Positions 8,810-17,321 of a stretch of 64,000 nucleotides of DNA are shown here, one piece after another (position 1 is the stretch's first letter; every line of letters begins with the position of its first letter). A program made the translations under genes and the position numbers. Origin of the DNA: Flammeovirgaceae bacterium. Lineage in GTDB: Bacteria > Bacteroidota > Bacteroidia > Cytophagales > Cyclobacteriaceae. Under the pieces are notes generated by a model, which saw only the letters and a list, made by a program, of their open reading frames with translations, was not told the origin of the DNA and ran no database searches. The stretch lies in the NCBI GenBank assembly GCA_021298355.1, contig JAJTEH010000002.1:1-64000 (forward strand), in the 5' to 3' direction.

Positions 8810-9807
8810 AATACATATATCTGTTAGGTTGTGTTCTACTTTTTGTTTCGTGTAACGATGAGTTGATGCAACCCTCCAACAAGCCAACTTCGGTGTTCGA
8901 TCAAATGTCTAAGCGTATAGAAGAAACGTATTCGATGATGGAATTAAAAAATTTAGATTGGCCAACCGTTCACAAACAATACAGAGCTTTGGTAGATGAT
9001 GGCATAAGCCAGGATAGTTTGTTTACAGTTTGCTCGTTAATGTTGTTCGAGTTAAAAGATGGGCATTGTTTTTTAACAGATAATAATGGCGAAAAAAGTG
9101 CAGTTTACGATTTTACTCAAGGGTATTATGTAACACCAGACTTAACCCCAGCACTTAACTACATTGGTGAGTATAAGCAATGGAGAAATTTTTTAATAAC
9201 CAGCATACTTGAAAATGATATCGGGTATATAAACTACATCGCCTTTAATAAAAGCGAAGCCGGATACTGGCAACAAGTATTGGAGTATATGAAAAACAAT
9301 GACGTTAAAAAGATTATCATAGATGTTCGATCAAATCCGGGTGGTGAACCCCTGATTGCACAAAACTTATGTGGCTATTTTATTACCAAACCTACTAAGG
9401 TTGGTACTATGTTTCATAAAAGTAATAAAGGCAAGAACGATTTCATTGGCCCATTAACGCTTACTTCTACACCAAAGCAGCCTTATCTTGGAGATATTCC
9501 GGTTATTCTATTAACCAACAGAGCATCTTTTAGCTCATCATCCTATTTAGCAGGCATGATGGAAGCCTTGCCTAACGTTATCCATATAGGGCAAATTACA
9601 GGCGGGGGAGGCGGAGGATTTTTGCCTTACGAGTTACCAAACGGATGGGTAGTAGGTATAACAAACAATTATTTTTTAGATGTAAAGGGCAAACACATTG
9701 AGCTGGGCGTAACACCCGATATACTGGTAGAAAATACACCTGAAGATTTTGAAGAAGGTAGAGACAGAATGTTGGAAGCTGCAATTTCGTACAATGCAAA
9801 TAACTAA
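8806..9807 (+). CDS. S41-family peptidase, lipoprotein
   Basis: 333 residues with a lipobox ending LLFVSC (Cys16), so lipid-anchored. The S41 (C-terminal processing protease-like) core is in the second half: the strand IIIDVRSNPGGEP, the nucleophile segment LTNRASFSSSS and the glycine-rich oxyanion region QITGGGGGGF. No PDZ domain is evident between the N-terminal helical region (about 30-110) and the core, as in many small Bacteroidota S41 proteases. The gene overlaps the upstream barrel protein by 4 nt, suggesting one operon. Substrate unknown. Confidence 0.85.
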   Translation: MKYIYLLGCVLLFVSCNDELMQPSNKPTSVFDQMSKRIEETYSMMELKNLDWPTVHKQYRALVDDGISQDSLFTVCSLMLFELKDGHCFLTDNNGEKSAVYDFTQGYYVTPDLTPALNYIGEYKQWRNFLITSILENDIGYINYIAFNKSEAGYWQQVLEYMKNNDVKKIIIDVRSNPGGEPLIAQNLCGYFITKPTKVGTMFHKSNKGKNDFIGPLTLTSTPKQPYLGDIPVILLTNRASFSSSSYLAGMMEALPNVIHIGQITGGGGGGFLPYELPNGWVVGITNNYFLDVKGKHIELGVTPDILVENTPEDFEEGRDRMLEAAISYNANN

Positions 9808-10345
9808 ATGCACTGGGTTGATAAAATGCTTATTGATATACAGATGTAAAAGCAAAGTTGAGGCATTCTGTTCAAGTTAGGTTGAGCTGCAACTGCCATG
9901 GTATTCTTCTTTCGTTTAGAATTTCTCTATATACGAAATGAGGAGACCAGGCAGTTGTTAAATTGTACAGCGGATAAACATCATTCGTATAAAAAGCATA
10001 CTTAAAACACTTGTTCAACAACTATTGCCCGGCCTATGTACTCTTTACTCAAAAAGTATTTACCTAATTTTTCGTATTGTTTAAAAAGTAAAAGATAAAC
10101 TTACCACATGCGACAATTCATCTGCTTTATTATGGCGATGTTCATAGGCCTTTTGGTTTTTTTAACAATGATTGATGGATAATAGGTAGGCAAAGATTGT
10201 ATACCAAAAATTTAATTGTAAATATTAAGTAAAACGTTAGGTATACATTAGCTACGGCTTAGCTTCAACTTTCCTTTTATCTAAAATTAAACCCGCTATA
10301 CTTTCGTAGCAATTCTATTTATTGTATAACCTTAATTTTTTTCTT
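9808..10345. other. Intergenic region between convergent genes
   Basis: About 540 bp between the 3' ends of the S41 protease and the HAMP-GAF sensor. I see no terminator with a clear U-tract, no RNA gene and no repeat. The only possible coding item is the 24-codon hydrophobic frame at 10108-10182, listed separately. Confidence 0.5.
10108..10182 (+). CDS. Possible 24-residue hydrophobic peptide
   Basis: ATG to TAA, encoding MRQFICFIMAMFIGL then LVFLTMIDG. It has one Arg at the N-terminus, a single membrane-spanning stretch and an Asp near the end, the look of a small single-pass membrane peptide. There is no clear promoter. An open frame this short occurs by chance in AT-rich DNA, so support is weak. 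Confidence 0.2.
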   Translation: MRQFICFIMAMFIGLLVFLTMIDG

Positions 10346-12034
10346 TCAGTAGATAAGTTGCTTATGTACACCTTCACTAATTTTTGTTTCCAGTAATGCC
10401 GCGGCCATGTTACCTAACTTTTGTAATAAATTTAGTTGCTGTGGTTTTAATCTGTTAAAGAAGGCCAACTCTACTACACCTAAACAGTTTGCACGATAAA
10501 TTAACGGCACTAGCACGACAGATGTAGGTAACGATTCGCCTAAGCCTGAGGTAATCCTAAAATAATTATTTGGTATTTCTTCCAGATAAATTATTTCTTT
10601 TTCGGCTAAACATTGCTCTGTTAGTGGCGGTATAATGGTGTTTGTTTTATCGATGGCTTTCTTTTTTCCGTAAGCATAAAGTGCCATAGGAAGTGTTTCC
10701 CATTCTTGTTCAACCGGCATGTGTGCATACAAAATTCCTTGGTTAGCTTCAAAGTATTTAACCATTACCAGCAGTATGCGACTACTAAGTTGTTCTATAT
10801 TTTCTTCTTTGTTGCTTACTATCTCGCTTAATTTGGCAATTCCTAAATTGATATATTCATTTTCTTTGCGAATGGTATCTGCAATTTGTAGTTCCTTTGA
10901 GGCTTTAATCAGCGCTTGTGCCAGTAAGTCATTTGTAAATTCCTGATGATAAGCATCGTTAAATTTTCCATTCCCTATTTTAACGGCAAAAGATTGTGCG
11001 GCTTCGAGTCTATCGATAAGTTGGTTAAATGCAATTTTAGTCTGGCCTATTTCTTCTTTTGTAAGTACGGTTAGTTTTTTAGGCAAACTACCGGCTGCAA
11101 AAGTTTGCATACCATTTCGTATTTCTTTAATAATGTTGGTTAGCAGATTAGCAAATTGAATGGAAAGAATAACAGAAATAATTAACACTACTAACGATGC
11201 CAGAAGAATTAATGCGGAAATACTGGCTTTTTCTTTTTCTATTTGGTTTATAATATTTTCTTCAATAAAGATTATTTCGGTATTAAGTTTAGTTAAGAGA
11301 AGTTTCATTTCTTTTCTTATACCGGATGTATCAGTAAGACCAATTACTTTTTCTATTTCGGCAAGAGCATTAAAATTGGAGTGGTATAATTGTATGTTTT
11401 TGGTAATCCCAATTTGTTCTTCTTTTTTAGCGCTTGTAATGGAAGTTGTAAGCAAAGCAATTTTTTTATCAAAATCATGTACATATTTCCAGTCTTTGCG
11501 AAGCATAAAATCTTTTTCATGTCTTCGTAGCGAGAGCAATAAAACTTTATCAATACCTTCCATTTGCTCTACAGCATGTACTGCTTCGCGTAATTTTCCT
11601 TCTAATCCGTTGTCTTTAAATCCTCTTTTTAATAAGTTTTCGTGTAATAAGAGTTTTTGTTCTCCCAACTGTTTAATTCTATCTGTTACATGTGTTAATT
11701 GGCTATCAAGTTTAGATGTTTGGCCCATTAACATACGGGTACTTTCTATTAAATTATCGGTAGTTCGTATTAATTCTGCTTTACTGAATAATTCACCTGT
11801 ATAAAATTCATTTACTTTATATATTTCATGCTGAAGATTTTTAATAGCCAGCTCTTCTGCTTTTAATTTAATTCGTACTTGCTCAATTTGGTTTTGTGTT
11901 TGCTCTAATGCAGTAAAGTGTTTATAACTAAAAAAGAGTATTACAGATAGAGAAAGTGCCACAAGCACTACACATAAAAATGAAAAAAGAAGTTTTACAC
12001 GTAACTTCCAATTTCGGAAATTATTAATCAGCAT
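10346..12034 (-). CDS. Membrane sensor with helical periplasmic domain, HAMP and GAF, no output domain
   Basis: 562 residues from the ATG at 12034 (a TTG lies 21 nt upstream). A first membrane helix (about 14-36), a long helical extracytoplasmic region containing LRRHEKDFMLRKDWKYV as in helical bimodular/4HB sensors, a second membrane helix (about 270-295), a HAMP linker (ITKEIRNGM-like, about 296-350) and a GAF domain (about 420-555). The protein ends after the GAF domain with no histidine kinase, GGDEF, phosphatase or methyl-accepting segment. It may signal through a partner encoded elsewhere. Neighbours are unrelated. Confidence 0.75.
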   Translation of the reverse strand: MLINNFRNWKLRVKLLFSFLCVVLVALSLSVILFFSYKHFTALEQTQNQIEQVRIKLKAEELAIKNLQHEIYKVNEFYTGELFSKAELIRTTDNLIESTRMLMGQTSKLDSQLTHVTDRIKQLGEQKLLLHENLLKRGFKDNGLEGKLREAVHAVEQMEGIDKVLLLSLRRHEKDFMLRKDWKYVHDFDKKIALLTTSITSAKKEEQIGITKNIQLYHSNFNALAEIEKVIGLTDTSGIRKEMKLLLTKLNTEIIFIEENIINQIEKEKASISALILLASLVVLIISVILSIQFANLLTNIIKEIRNGMQTFAAGSLPKKLTVLTKEEIGQTKIAFNQLIDRLEAAQSFAVKIGNGKFNDAYHQEFTNDLLAQALIKASKELQIADTIRKENEYINLGIAKLSEIVSNKEENIEQLSSRILLVMVKYFEANQGILYAHMPVEQEWETLPMALYAYGKKKAIDKTNTIIPPLTEQCLAEKEIIYLEEIPNNYFRITSGLGESLPTSVVLVPLIYRANCLGVVELAFFNRLKPQQLNLLQKLGNMAAALLETKISEGVHKQLIY

Positions 12035-12124
12035 CACTGGAGGTATAGCCTGCAATTTAAATTACTAAATTACTTTTTGTGTTAAGAAAAAGTTAAGAAT
12101 TGTTAGAAGAGTAGAAAAAGTCTG

Positions 12125-13108
12125 TCAGACTACCGACAAGTTTTCTTCTTCCATATACGAAGAGATTTTAGAAACACCTTTATGTATTTGCCTTATTTTG
12201 TAAGGCCTTTTCTCTTGAGATTCGTAATATATCCGCATGATCAGCTCTGCAAGTAAACCAAATGTAAGAAACTGAATGCCAGCCAACACCAGGGATACAC
12301 CTAGAATAAGAATAGGTCTGCCCCAAATTTCTCCACCTAGTATTTTAATGATCAATAGATAAACACTAATGCATGTACCAACAGCGAAACTTAAAAAACC
12401 AAGTGGGCCAAAAAAATGAATAGGTCTTTTGAAGTATTTTTTAAAGAAAGCCATTAAAAGTAAATCGCTCATTACTTTAAAAGTTCTACCCAAGCCATAT
12501 TTAGACTGGCCATGTATACGAGCGTGGTGTTTTACTACAACATCGGTAACCTTTGCACCTTCTACTGCTGCCAATATGGGTATAAATCGATGTAACTCAC
12601 CATATAAACCTAAATTTTGCGCAACTTCTGCACGAAAAACTTTTAAAGTACACCCATAATCGCGAATGTGTATGCCTGTTAGATTACGAATTAGCGTATT
12701 GGCAATTTTACTAGGAAACTTTCTGAGCAAGGCTTGGTCTTGCCTTTCTTTTCTAAAGCCTGCAACTAAATCCCAATTTTCATGCTTTAGCTTATTTAGC
12801 ATCATCGGAATATCGGCCGGATCGTTTTGCAAATCTCCATCGAGAGTTACAACGTATTGTCCTTGTGCTTGATGTATACCTGCCGCCATGGCGGGTGTTT
12901 GGCCAAAATTGGTACTGAGTTCAATGAGTTTATATCGCTCATCTATGTTATTGAGTATGTTGTTTTTTGTTTTATCTGTAGATCCATCATCTACAAACAA
13001 AACTTCATACGAGTAATGTACTAATGCCTCATTTATTTTATTGATGAGTGGCTTGATGTTTTCCTCCTCGTTAAACACGGTGATAACTATAGAGATTTCG
13101 GGTTTCAT
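12125..13108 (-). CDS. Family 2 glycosyltransferase, polyprenyl-phosphate sugar synthase (ArnC/GtrB/DPM-like)
   Basis: 327 residues from the ATG at 13108. The GT2 catalytic domain has SIVITVFNEEEN, VDDGSTD and the metal-binding LDGDLQNDP, plus the HGQSKYG motif typical of dolichol/undecaprenyl-phosphate glycosyltransferases. Two C-terminal membrane segments follow (about 235-255 and 268-295). The expected reaction moves a sugar from a nucleotide donor to undecaprenyl phosphate on the cytoplasmic face. The adjacent ArnT-like gene could use this product on the other face, and the PAP2 gene lies close by, so a lipid A or surface-glycan modification set is plausible. Confidence 0.85.
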   Translation of the reverse strand: MKPEISIVITVFNEEENIKPLINKINEALVHYSYEVLFVDDGSTDKTKNNILNNIDERYKLIELSTNFGQTPAMAAGIHQAQGQYVVTLDGDLQNDPADIPMMLNKLKHENWDLVAGFRKERQDQALLRKFPSKIANTLIRNLTGIHIRDYGCTLKVFRAEVAQNLGLYGELHRFIPILAAVEGAKVTDVVVKHHARIHGQSKYGLGRTFKVMSDLLLMAFFKKYFKRPIHFFGPLGFLSFAVGTCISVYLLIIKILGGEIWGRPILILGVSLVLAGIQFLTFGLLAELIMRIYYESQEKRPYKIRQIHKGVSKISSYMEEENLSVV

Positions 13109-13190
13109 AAAACGAAAGTACAACACTGAATTTTTATCAATGTGAAGGCAGCATTGTTGAAGTATTAAATTCTTATCAATGGCTTAATAT

Positions 13191-14813
13191 ATGCGACATA
13201 TTGCTTGCCTAGCTTTGAAAAATAATTTATCCATGCCACGTTACGCCATTATTATTTTATTCGTTTGTTCACTTTCGCTTTATTTTTTAAATCTAAGTAA
13301 AACAGATATCTATATTTTAGATGAAGTAAAAAATTCTGTTTGTGCATACGAAATGGCGTATGGTTCGCCACTATTTGTTCCAACTTTCAATACTAATTTA
13401 CGAACGGATAAGCCGCCCCTTCATTATTTTTTTATGGAAATTGGCTATTTAATTTTTGGATATAACGAATTAGGTGCACGCTTTTTTTCTGGTGTTGCAG
13501 GTATAGTTTTGGTTTTTTTGGTATTCTATTATACGGGTATGTTACTCGGAAAAAAAACTGCCTGGTTAACTTCTTTGGTTTTATTAAGTTCTACTTTTAT
13601 TTCTATTCAATTCAGATTAGCTGTGCCTGATCCTTACTTAATTCTACTCTTGTTTCTTACATTAGTACATCTGTATTTGCATATAGAAAATAAAGGAAGC
13701 GTACTTTGGTTGTATGTATTTGCTGCATTGGCTTTTTTAGCTAAAGGTTTAGTGGCTATTGTTTTTCCTGCACTCATATTTATTGTTTACATGTTGGTAG
13801 TTAAAAGGTTTACAGTTAAAAGCTGTTTAACTGTTTTAAATTGGAAGGGCTTGCTTGTGTTTCTGCTCATTGTTTCTCCGTGGTTTGTTTATGTGGGTAT
13901 TAAAACAAACGGAGCATGGCTTGAAGGTTTTTTTCTTGATCACCATGTAAACCGATTTTTAGAAACACGCGAAGGACACAGAGGTTTTCCTGGTCTAGCA
14001 ATTTTATATGCGTGGATGGCAGTATTTCCATTTGGTGTTTGGGTATTTTCAGCTTTGTTTAAAAAGAAAGCATTGTGGATCAGAAATAAATTTTTGTTAT
14101 TCTCTTTTATTTCAGTTGGTGTTATTGTTATTTTTTTTTCGTTTAGCCGAACGTTATTGCCAAGTTATATAAGCCCCGCTGTTCCTTTTCTATCTATTCT
14201 AATCGGACATAGCCTGAAATCAAAACAGATAGTTAAAAACAGATTTCGATCAAGGCTGGGAATGGCATTGCTAATTATTTTGTCTTTAACTATTCCTATT
14301 GCTGTTTATTTTTCAATCAAACAAGAATTACCGAATTGGAATTTTCAATGGTTTAAATTAGCAGGTTTACTTTTATTACCTGTTAGCACTTTTTTAACAT
14401 TACATTTTTATATGAACAGAAATAAGTGGGGTGTAGTGTATATCATTTTTATTGCGTGGTATTTGTTTAACATTTCTGTACACACATTTCTATTACCCGA
14501 CTTACTAAATAAAAATGCAGTAAAAATAGCTACTGAAAAATTTAATCTTCATCACAAAAATGATTCTTTGAAAGTAGTTGCTTATAAGAATTTTAATCCG
14601 GCATTTGTTTGGTACCTAAAATCTCCGATAGAGGTATTACCTGATAGTTCAAGCTTAAATAAGTACATAAATGGTGGTAGAAATGTTTTAGTATTAACAG
14701 ATCATGGGCAGAAAAATGATTTATACGTAAATAAGAAGTTGTTTCTCGTTTTTAGGCAAAAGGAATTATTTGAAAATGGGGAGGTAATAATTTACGCCAA
14801 TACTAAGCAATAG
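13191..14813 (+). CDS. ArnT/GT39-like membrane glycosyltransferase
   Basis: 540 residues with about ten to twelve membrane segments; a second ATG at 13233 is an equally good start. Near the N-terminus, the first loop has ILDEVKNSVCAYEM with the catalytic acidic residue, then RTDKPPLHYFFMEIGY, the DKPPL motif of GT-C enzymes of the ArnT/PMT type. These enzymes transfer a sugar from undecaprenyl phosphate to lipid A or protein on the periplasmic side. The divergent neighbour (12125-13108) makes such donors. The C-terminal soluble part (about 440-540) is poorly conserved in the family. Acceptor unknown. Confidence 0.8.
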   Translation: MRHIACLALKNNLSMPRYAIIILFVCSLSLYFLNLSKTDIYILDEVKNSVCAYEMAYGSPLFVPTFNTNLRTDKPPLHYFFMEIGYLIFGYNELGARFFSGVAGIVLVFLVFYYTGMLLGKKTAWLTSLVLLSSTFISIQFRLAVPDPYLILLLFLTLVHLYLHIENKGSVLWLYVFAALAFLAKGLVAIVFPALIFIVYMLVVKRFTVKSCLTVLNWKGLLVFLLIVSPWFVYVGIKTNGAWLEGFFLDHHVNRFLETREGHRGFPGLAILYAWMAVFPFGVWVFSALFKKKALWIRNKFLLFSFISVGVIVIFFSFSRTLLPSYISPAVPFLSILIGHSLKSKQIVKNRFRSRLGMALLIILSLTIPIAVYFSIKQELPNWNFQWFKLAGLLLLPVSTFLTLHFYMNRNKWGVVYIIFIAWYLFNISVHTFLLPDLLNKNAVKIATEKFNLHHKNDSLKVVAYKNFNPAFVWYLKSPIEVLPDSSSLNKYINGGRNVLVLTDHGQKNDLYVNKKLFLVFRQKELFENGEVIIYANTKQ

Positions 14814-15492
14814 CTATTTTTATTTGGTTTCTTTCTTTTAAAATCCGTATTCGTTTATGCATCCATTGTGGCTTATTCTGATTTGTAACAATCCAATAAT
14901 AGCTTGCCAGTGAGGTACCAATTCCAATTAAACCTCCAATGGCTACATCTAGTGCGAAGTGTTGCAATAAGTAAATTCTTGAAATACCTGTTAATACCGC
15001 AAGAAGCATTAAGAATCTTGAAATGGACACATGGTGTAAAACTAAGGCTAACAAAATAAACATTCCAAAAGCTGTTGTAGTATGTCCGGAGGGGAAAGTA
15101 TTCCAATGATGCACTACAACCCCGGGTATAAAATGTATGGTTTCATGGCCTAGATAGTGAATGGGGCGTGCTGATGCCGTAAAAAGAATTTTTTTACAAA
15201 TTATCAGAATGGTGCCTTGTAATGTTGCCGCTATAATAAACGATATGCTATAATAGATACCCTTAAACAACATGAATAAGGAAATAGGTATAAGCACAAT
15301 ACCATCGCCTAGGTGGGTTATGTGTTTAAATAAATAATCCAAAGGTTTGTTATGCAAGCTGTTAATAAATACAACTGAACTAACCGGGCCTGTAATTAAG
15401 TGTAAAAACATGAATAGAATACAAGGAATAATAAAACTTGTAATTGTATTTCTGAAAGCAATGTTATGTTGTAAAAGATTTTGGTTTTCCAT
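14803..15492 (-). CDS. PAP2-family membrane phosphatase
   Basis: 229 residues, about six membrane helices. The complete phosphatase signature is visible: Lys101 to Arg109-Pro110 (KILFTASARP), PSGH at 134-137, and Ser171-Arg172 with His178 and Asp182 (SRIYLLQHFALD). Members dephosphorylate undecaprenyl pyrophosphate, phosphatidylglycerol phosphate or lipid A. Given the neighbouring ArnT-like and polyprenyl-phosphate transferase genes, lipid A or carrier-lipid phosphate removal is the likely role, but this is inference. The 3' end overlaps that of the ArnT-like gene by 11 nt. Confidence 0.88.
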   Translation of the reverse strand: MENQNLLQHNIAFRNTITSFIIPCILFMFLHLITGPVSSVVFINSLHNKPLDYLFKHITHLGDGIVLIPISLFMLFKGIYYSISFIIAATLQGTILIICKKILFTASARPIHYLGHETIHFIPGVVVHHWNTFPSGHTTTAFGMFILLALVLHHVSISRFLMLLAVLTGISRIYLLQHFALDVAIGGLIGIGTSLASYYWIVTNQNKPQWMHKRIRILKERNQIKIAIA

Positions 15493-15669
15493 ACCGAAAG
15501 CTATTCAACTAACATGTTTTGTTTATTACGGAAGCGTAAAGGCTTTTATACTTTTCAATAATCTCTGTATGAAAGATATTTCCTTACTGTTATGAATTCG
15601 CGGTAATGAATGTTTTTTCTATTGCTTCATACAGAATTAACATAATCATAATTTATTAAACAGCTTGGT

Positions 15670-16251
15670 GTGCGAAACGAATATAACTTTTGTATCGTGT
15701 TTTCAGAACCTTTATCCGATATTGAATTAACAAAAGCTTTATCTAAAGGAGAAGAGTTTGCTTTTTCTGTTTTGTTTAAGCGATATTATGGAACACTTTG
15801 TCAATTCGCATTTCGTTATGCGCATGATAAGCAAGAAGCAGAAGAAATTGTAAGCGAAGTGTTTATGATTATTTGGCAAAAGCGTTCGTCTCTTATTATT
15901 TCTGTTTCTCTTAAAAGCTATCTATATGCTTGCGTTCGTAATAGTTGTTTAAAGAGATTAAAAATCAGTAGAAATGCCCATTTAGAGTTATCGGATGAAT
16001 TTCCGGAAACAAGCCTAAATCCACTTGAGCAATTACAGCAAAAGGAAGTACATCGCGATTTACTCGATGTTATAGATGTGTTGCCAACACGGTGTAAAGA
16101 AGTTTTTCTACTATGCAAGATAGATGGCCTCAAGCACAAAGAGATAGCTTCATTACTCGAAATTTCTGAACGAACAGTAGAGCAACACATGGCACATGCC
16201 TTGGAATTTCTTCGTGGAAAATTATTACAAAAAAAACGTTACCTCAACTAG
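15670..16251 (+). CDS. ECF-type RNA polymerase sigma factor
   Basis: 193 residues with sigma region 2 (AFSVLFKRYYGTLCQFAFRYAHDKQEAEEIVSE, in two pieces around residues 33-67) and region 4 (CKEVFLLCKIDGLKHKEIA then LLEISERTVEQHM). It belongs to the Bacteroidota ECF group paired with FecR anti-sigma factors. No ATG is available at the N-terminus; the listed start is GTG at 15670, and GTG at 15697, giving VFSEPLSDIELTKALSKGEE, is also plausible. The FecR gene follows after 78 bp and then a TonB receptor, the standard cell-surface signalling arrangement. It should switch on the receptor-phytase genes when the substrate is sensed. Confidence 0.9.
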   Translation: MRNEYNFCIVFSEPLSDIELTKALSKGEEFAFSVLFKRYYGTLCQFAFRYAHDKQEAEEIVSEVFMIIWQKRSSLIISVSLKSYLYACVRNSCLKRLKISRNAHLELSDEFPETSLNPLEQLQQKEVHRDLLDVIDVLPTRCKEVFLLCKIDGLKHKEIASLLEISERTVEQHMAHALEFLRGKLLQKKRYLN

Positions 16252-16329
16252 GCGCTTAACAAAAGGGTAACATCTATTTAACAAAAATCAATACGTAGTA
16301 AAATTTCGATTTGTACTCTTAGCAAGTGC

Positions 16330-17301
16330 ATGGAGGATAAATACATTTCTGGAATTATTGCTAAATACCTTGCCAACGAAGCCAATGCTGAAGAACAACA
16401 TCTATTATTAGAATGGATTGCAGAAGACCCATTACACCAACAGGTTTTTCTAGAATATTGTAATGTATGGCAAGAAGTAAACTACCCAGCGCCAGTTTTT
16501 AATGATACAATTGCTTTCGAAAAGTTTAAACATATCATTTATAAAGAGAAAAGCAATAATAAATACTGGCAGGTAATAATGGCGGCTGCATGCGTGGCAG
16601 CATTGCTATTTGTGTTTTCTTATTTCTTTGTTTTGTTACCGCCATATTCCATCCAACATGCAAACAATACTGCCGATACTACTTCGATCTTACGCTTTGC
16701 TCCTCCAGGCAAAAAGATAACTATTAAACTAGCCGATGGTTCAGAAATAAAATTGAATTCGGGTAGTACAATTAAAATCTATCAAGACTTTAGTAAACAA
16801 CGCTTTGTGCGCTTGCAAGGCGAAGCTTTTTTTAAAATCGCACACGATACAGTAAGGCCTTTTGTAGTAGAAGCAAACGCAACTAAAACAACTGTGCTAG
16901 GTACATCTTTTAATGTTAACACCTTCGATTCTGTTACACAAGTAACGGTAGCAAGCGGAAAGGTTTTAGTGCAAAATGAGTTGGCTCATGCTTTTTTATT
17001 GCCCAATCAGCAAGCAACTATAGCCCATAACCAAGCACAAATAAAAACCACAGTTACAGATGCAAGTACTATTACTGCATGGCGAAACAACATCCTTCTA
17101 TTTCAAAATCAAACCGTGCACAATGTAGCTCGACAACTCGAAAGATGGTATGGAGTGAAAATTGAAGTAGATGAAACTATCGCCAAGAAAAAAATCAGCG
17201 GAAAATTTATAAACGAGAACATGCGCACGGTACTCGAAGCCATTACCTATTCCATACACGCATCTTATACGGTAAACAATAGTCAAGTAAAAATTTATTA
17301 A
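16330..17301 (+). CDS. FecR-family anti-sigma factor
   Basis: 323 residues. A cytoplasmic N-terminal helical domain (1-80) begins EDKYISGIIAKYLANEANAEE, the usual sigma-binding segment. One membrane helix follows (about 82-105, VIMAAACVAALLFVFSYFFVLL). The periplasmic FecR domain (about 120-215) contains VRLQGEAFFKI and VLGTSFNVNTF, and a DUF4974 domain (about 248-320) contains VARQLERWYGVKIEV. It relays the state of the TonB receptor's STN domain to the sigma factor. The receptor starts 20 bp downstream. Confidence 0.92.
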   Translation: MEDKYISGIIAKYLANEANAEEQHLLLEWIAEDPLHQQVFLEYCNVWQEVNYPAPVFNDTIAFEKFKHIIYKEKSNNKYWQVIMAAACVAALLFVFSYFFVLLPPYSIQHANNTADTTSILRFAPPGKKITIKLADGSEIKLNSGSTIKIYQDFSKQRFVRLQGEAFFKIAHDTVRPFVVEANATKTTVLGTSFNVNTFDSVTQVTVASGKVLVQNELAHAFLLPNQQATIAHNQAQIKTTVTDASTITAWRNNILLFQNQTVHNVARQLERWYGVKIEVDETIAKKKISGKFINENMRTVLEAITYSIHASYTVNNSQVKIY

Positions 17302-17321
17302 TCAACCCAAATTAATTTCTT

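Noticed and set aside
16266-16297. ECF sigma promoter GGTAAC and CGTA before FecR
   Set aside because: The spacer is 22 nt, longer than the 16-17 nt expected for ECF promoters.
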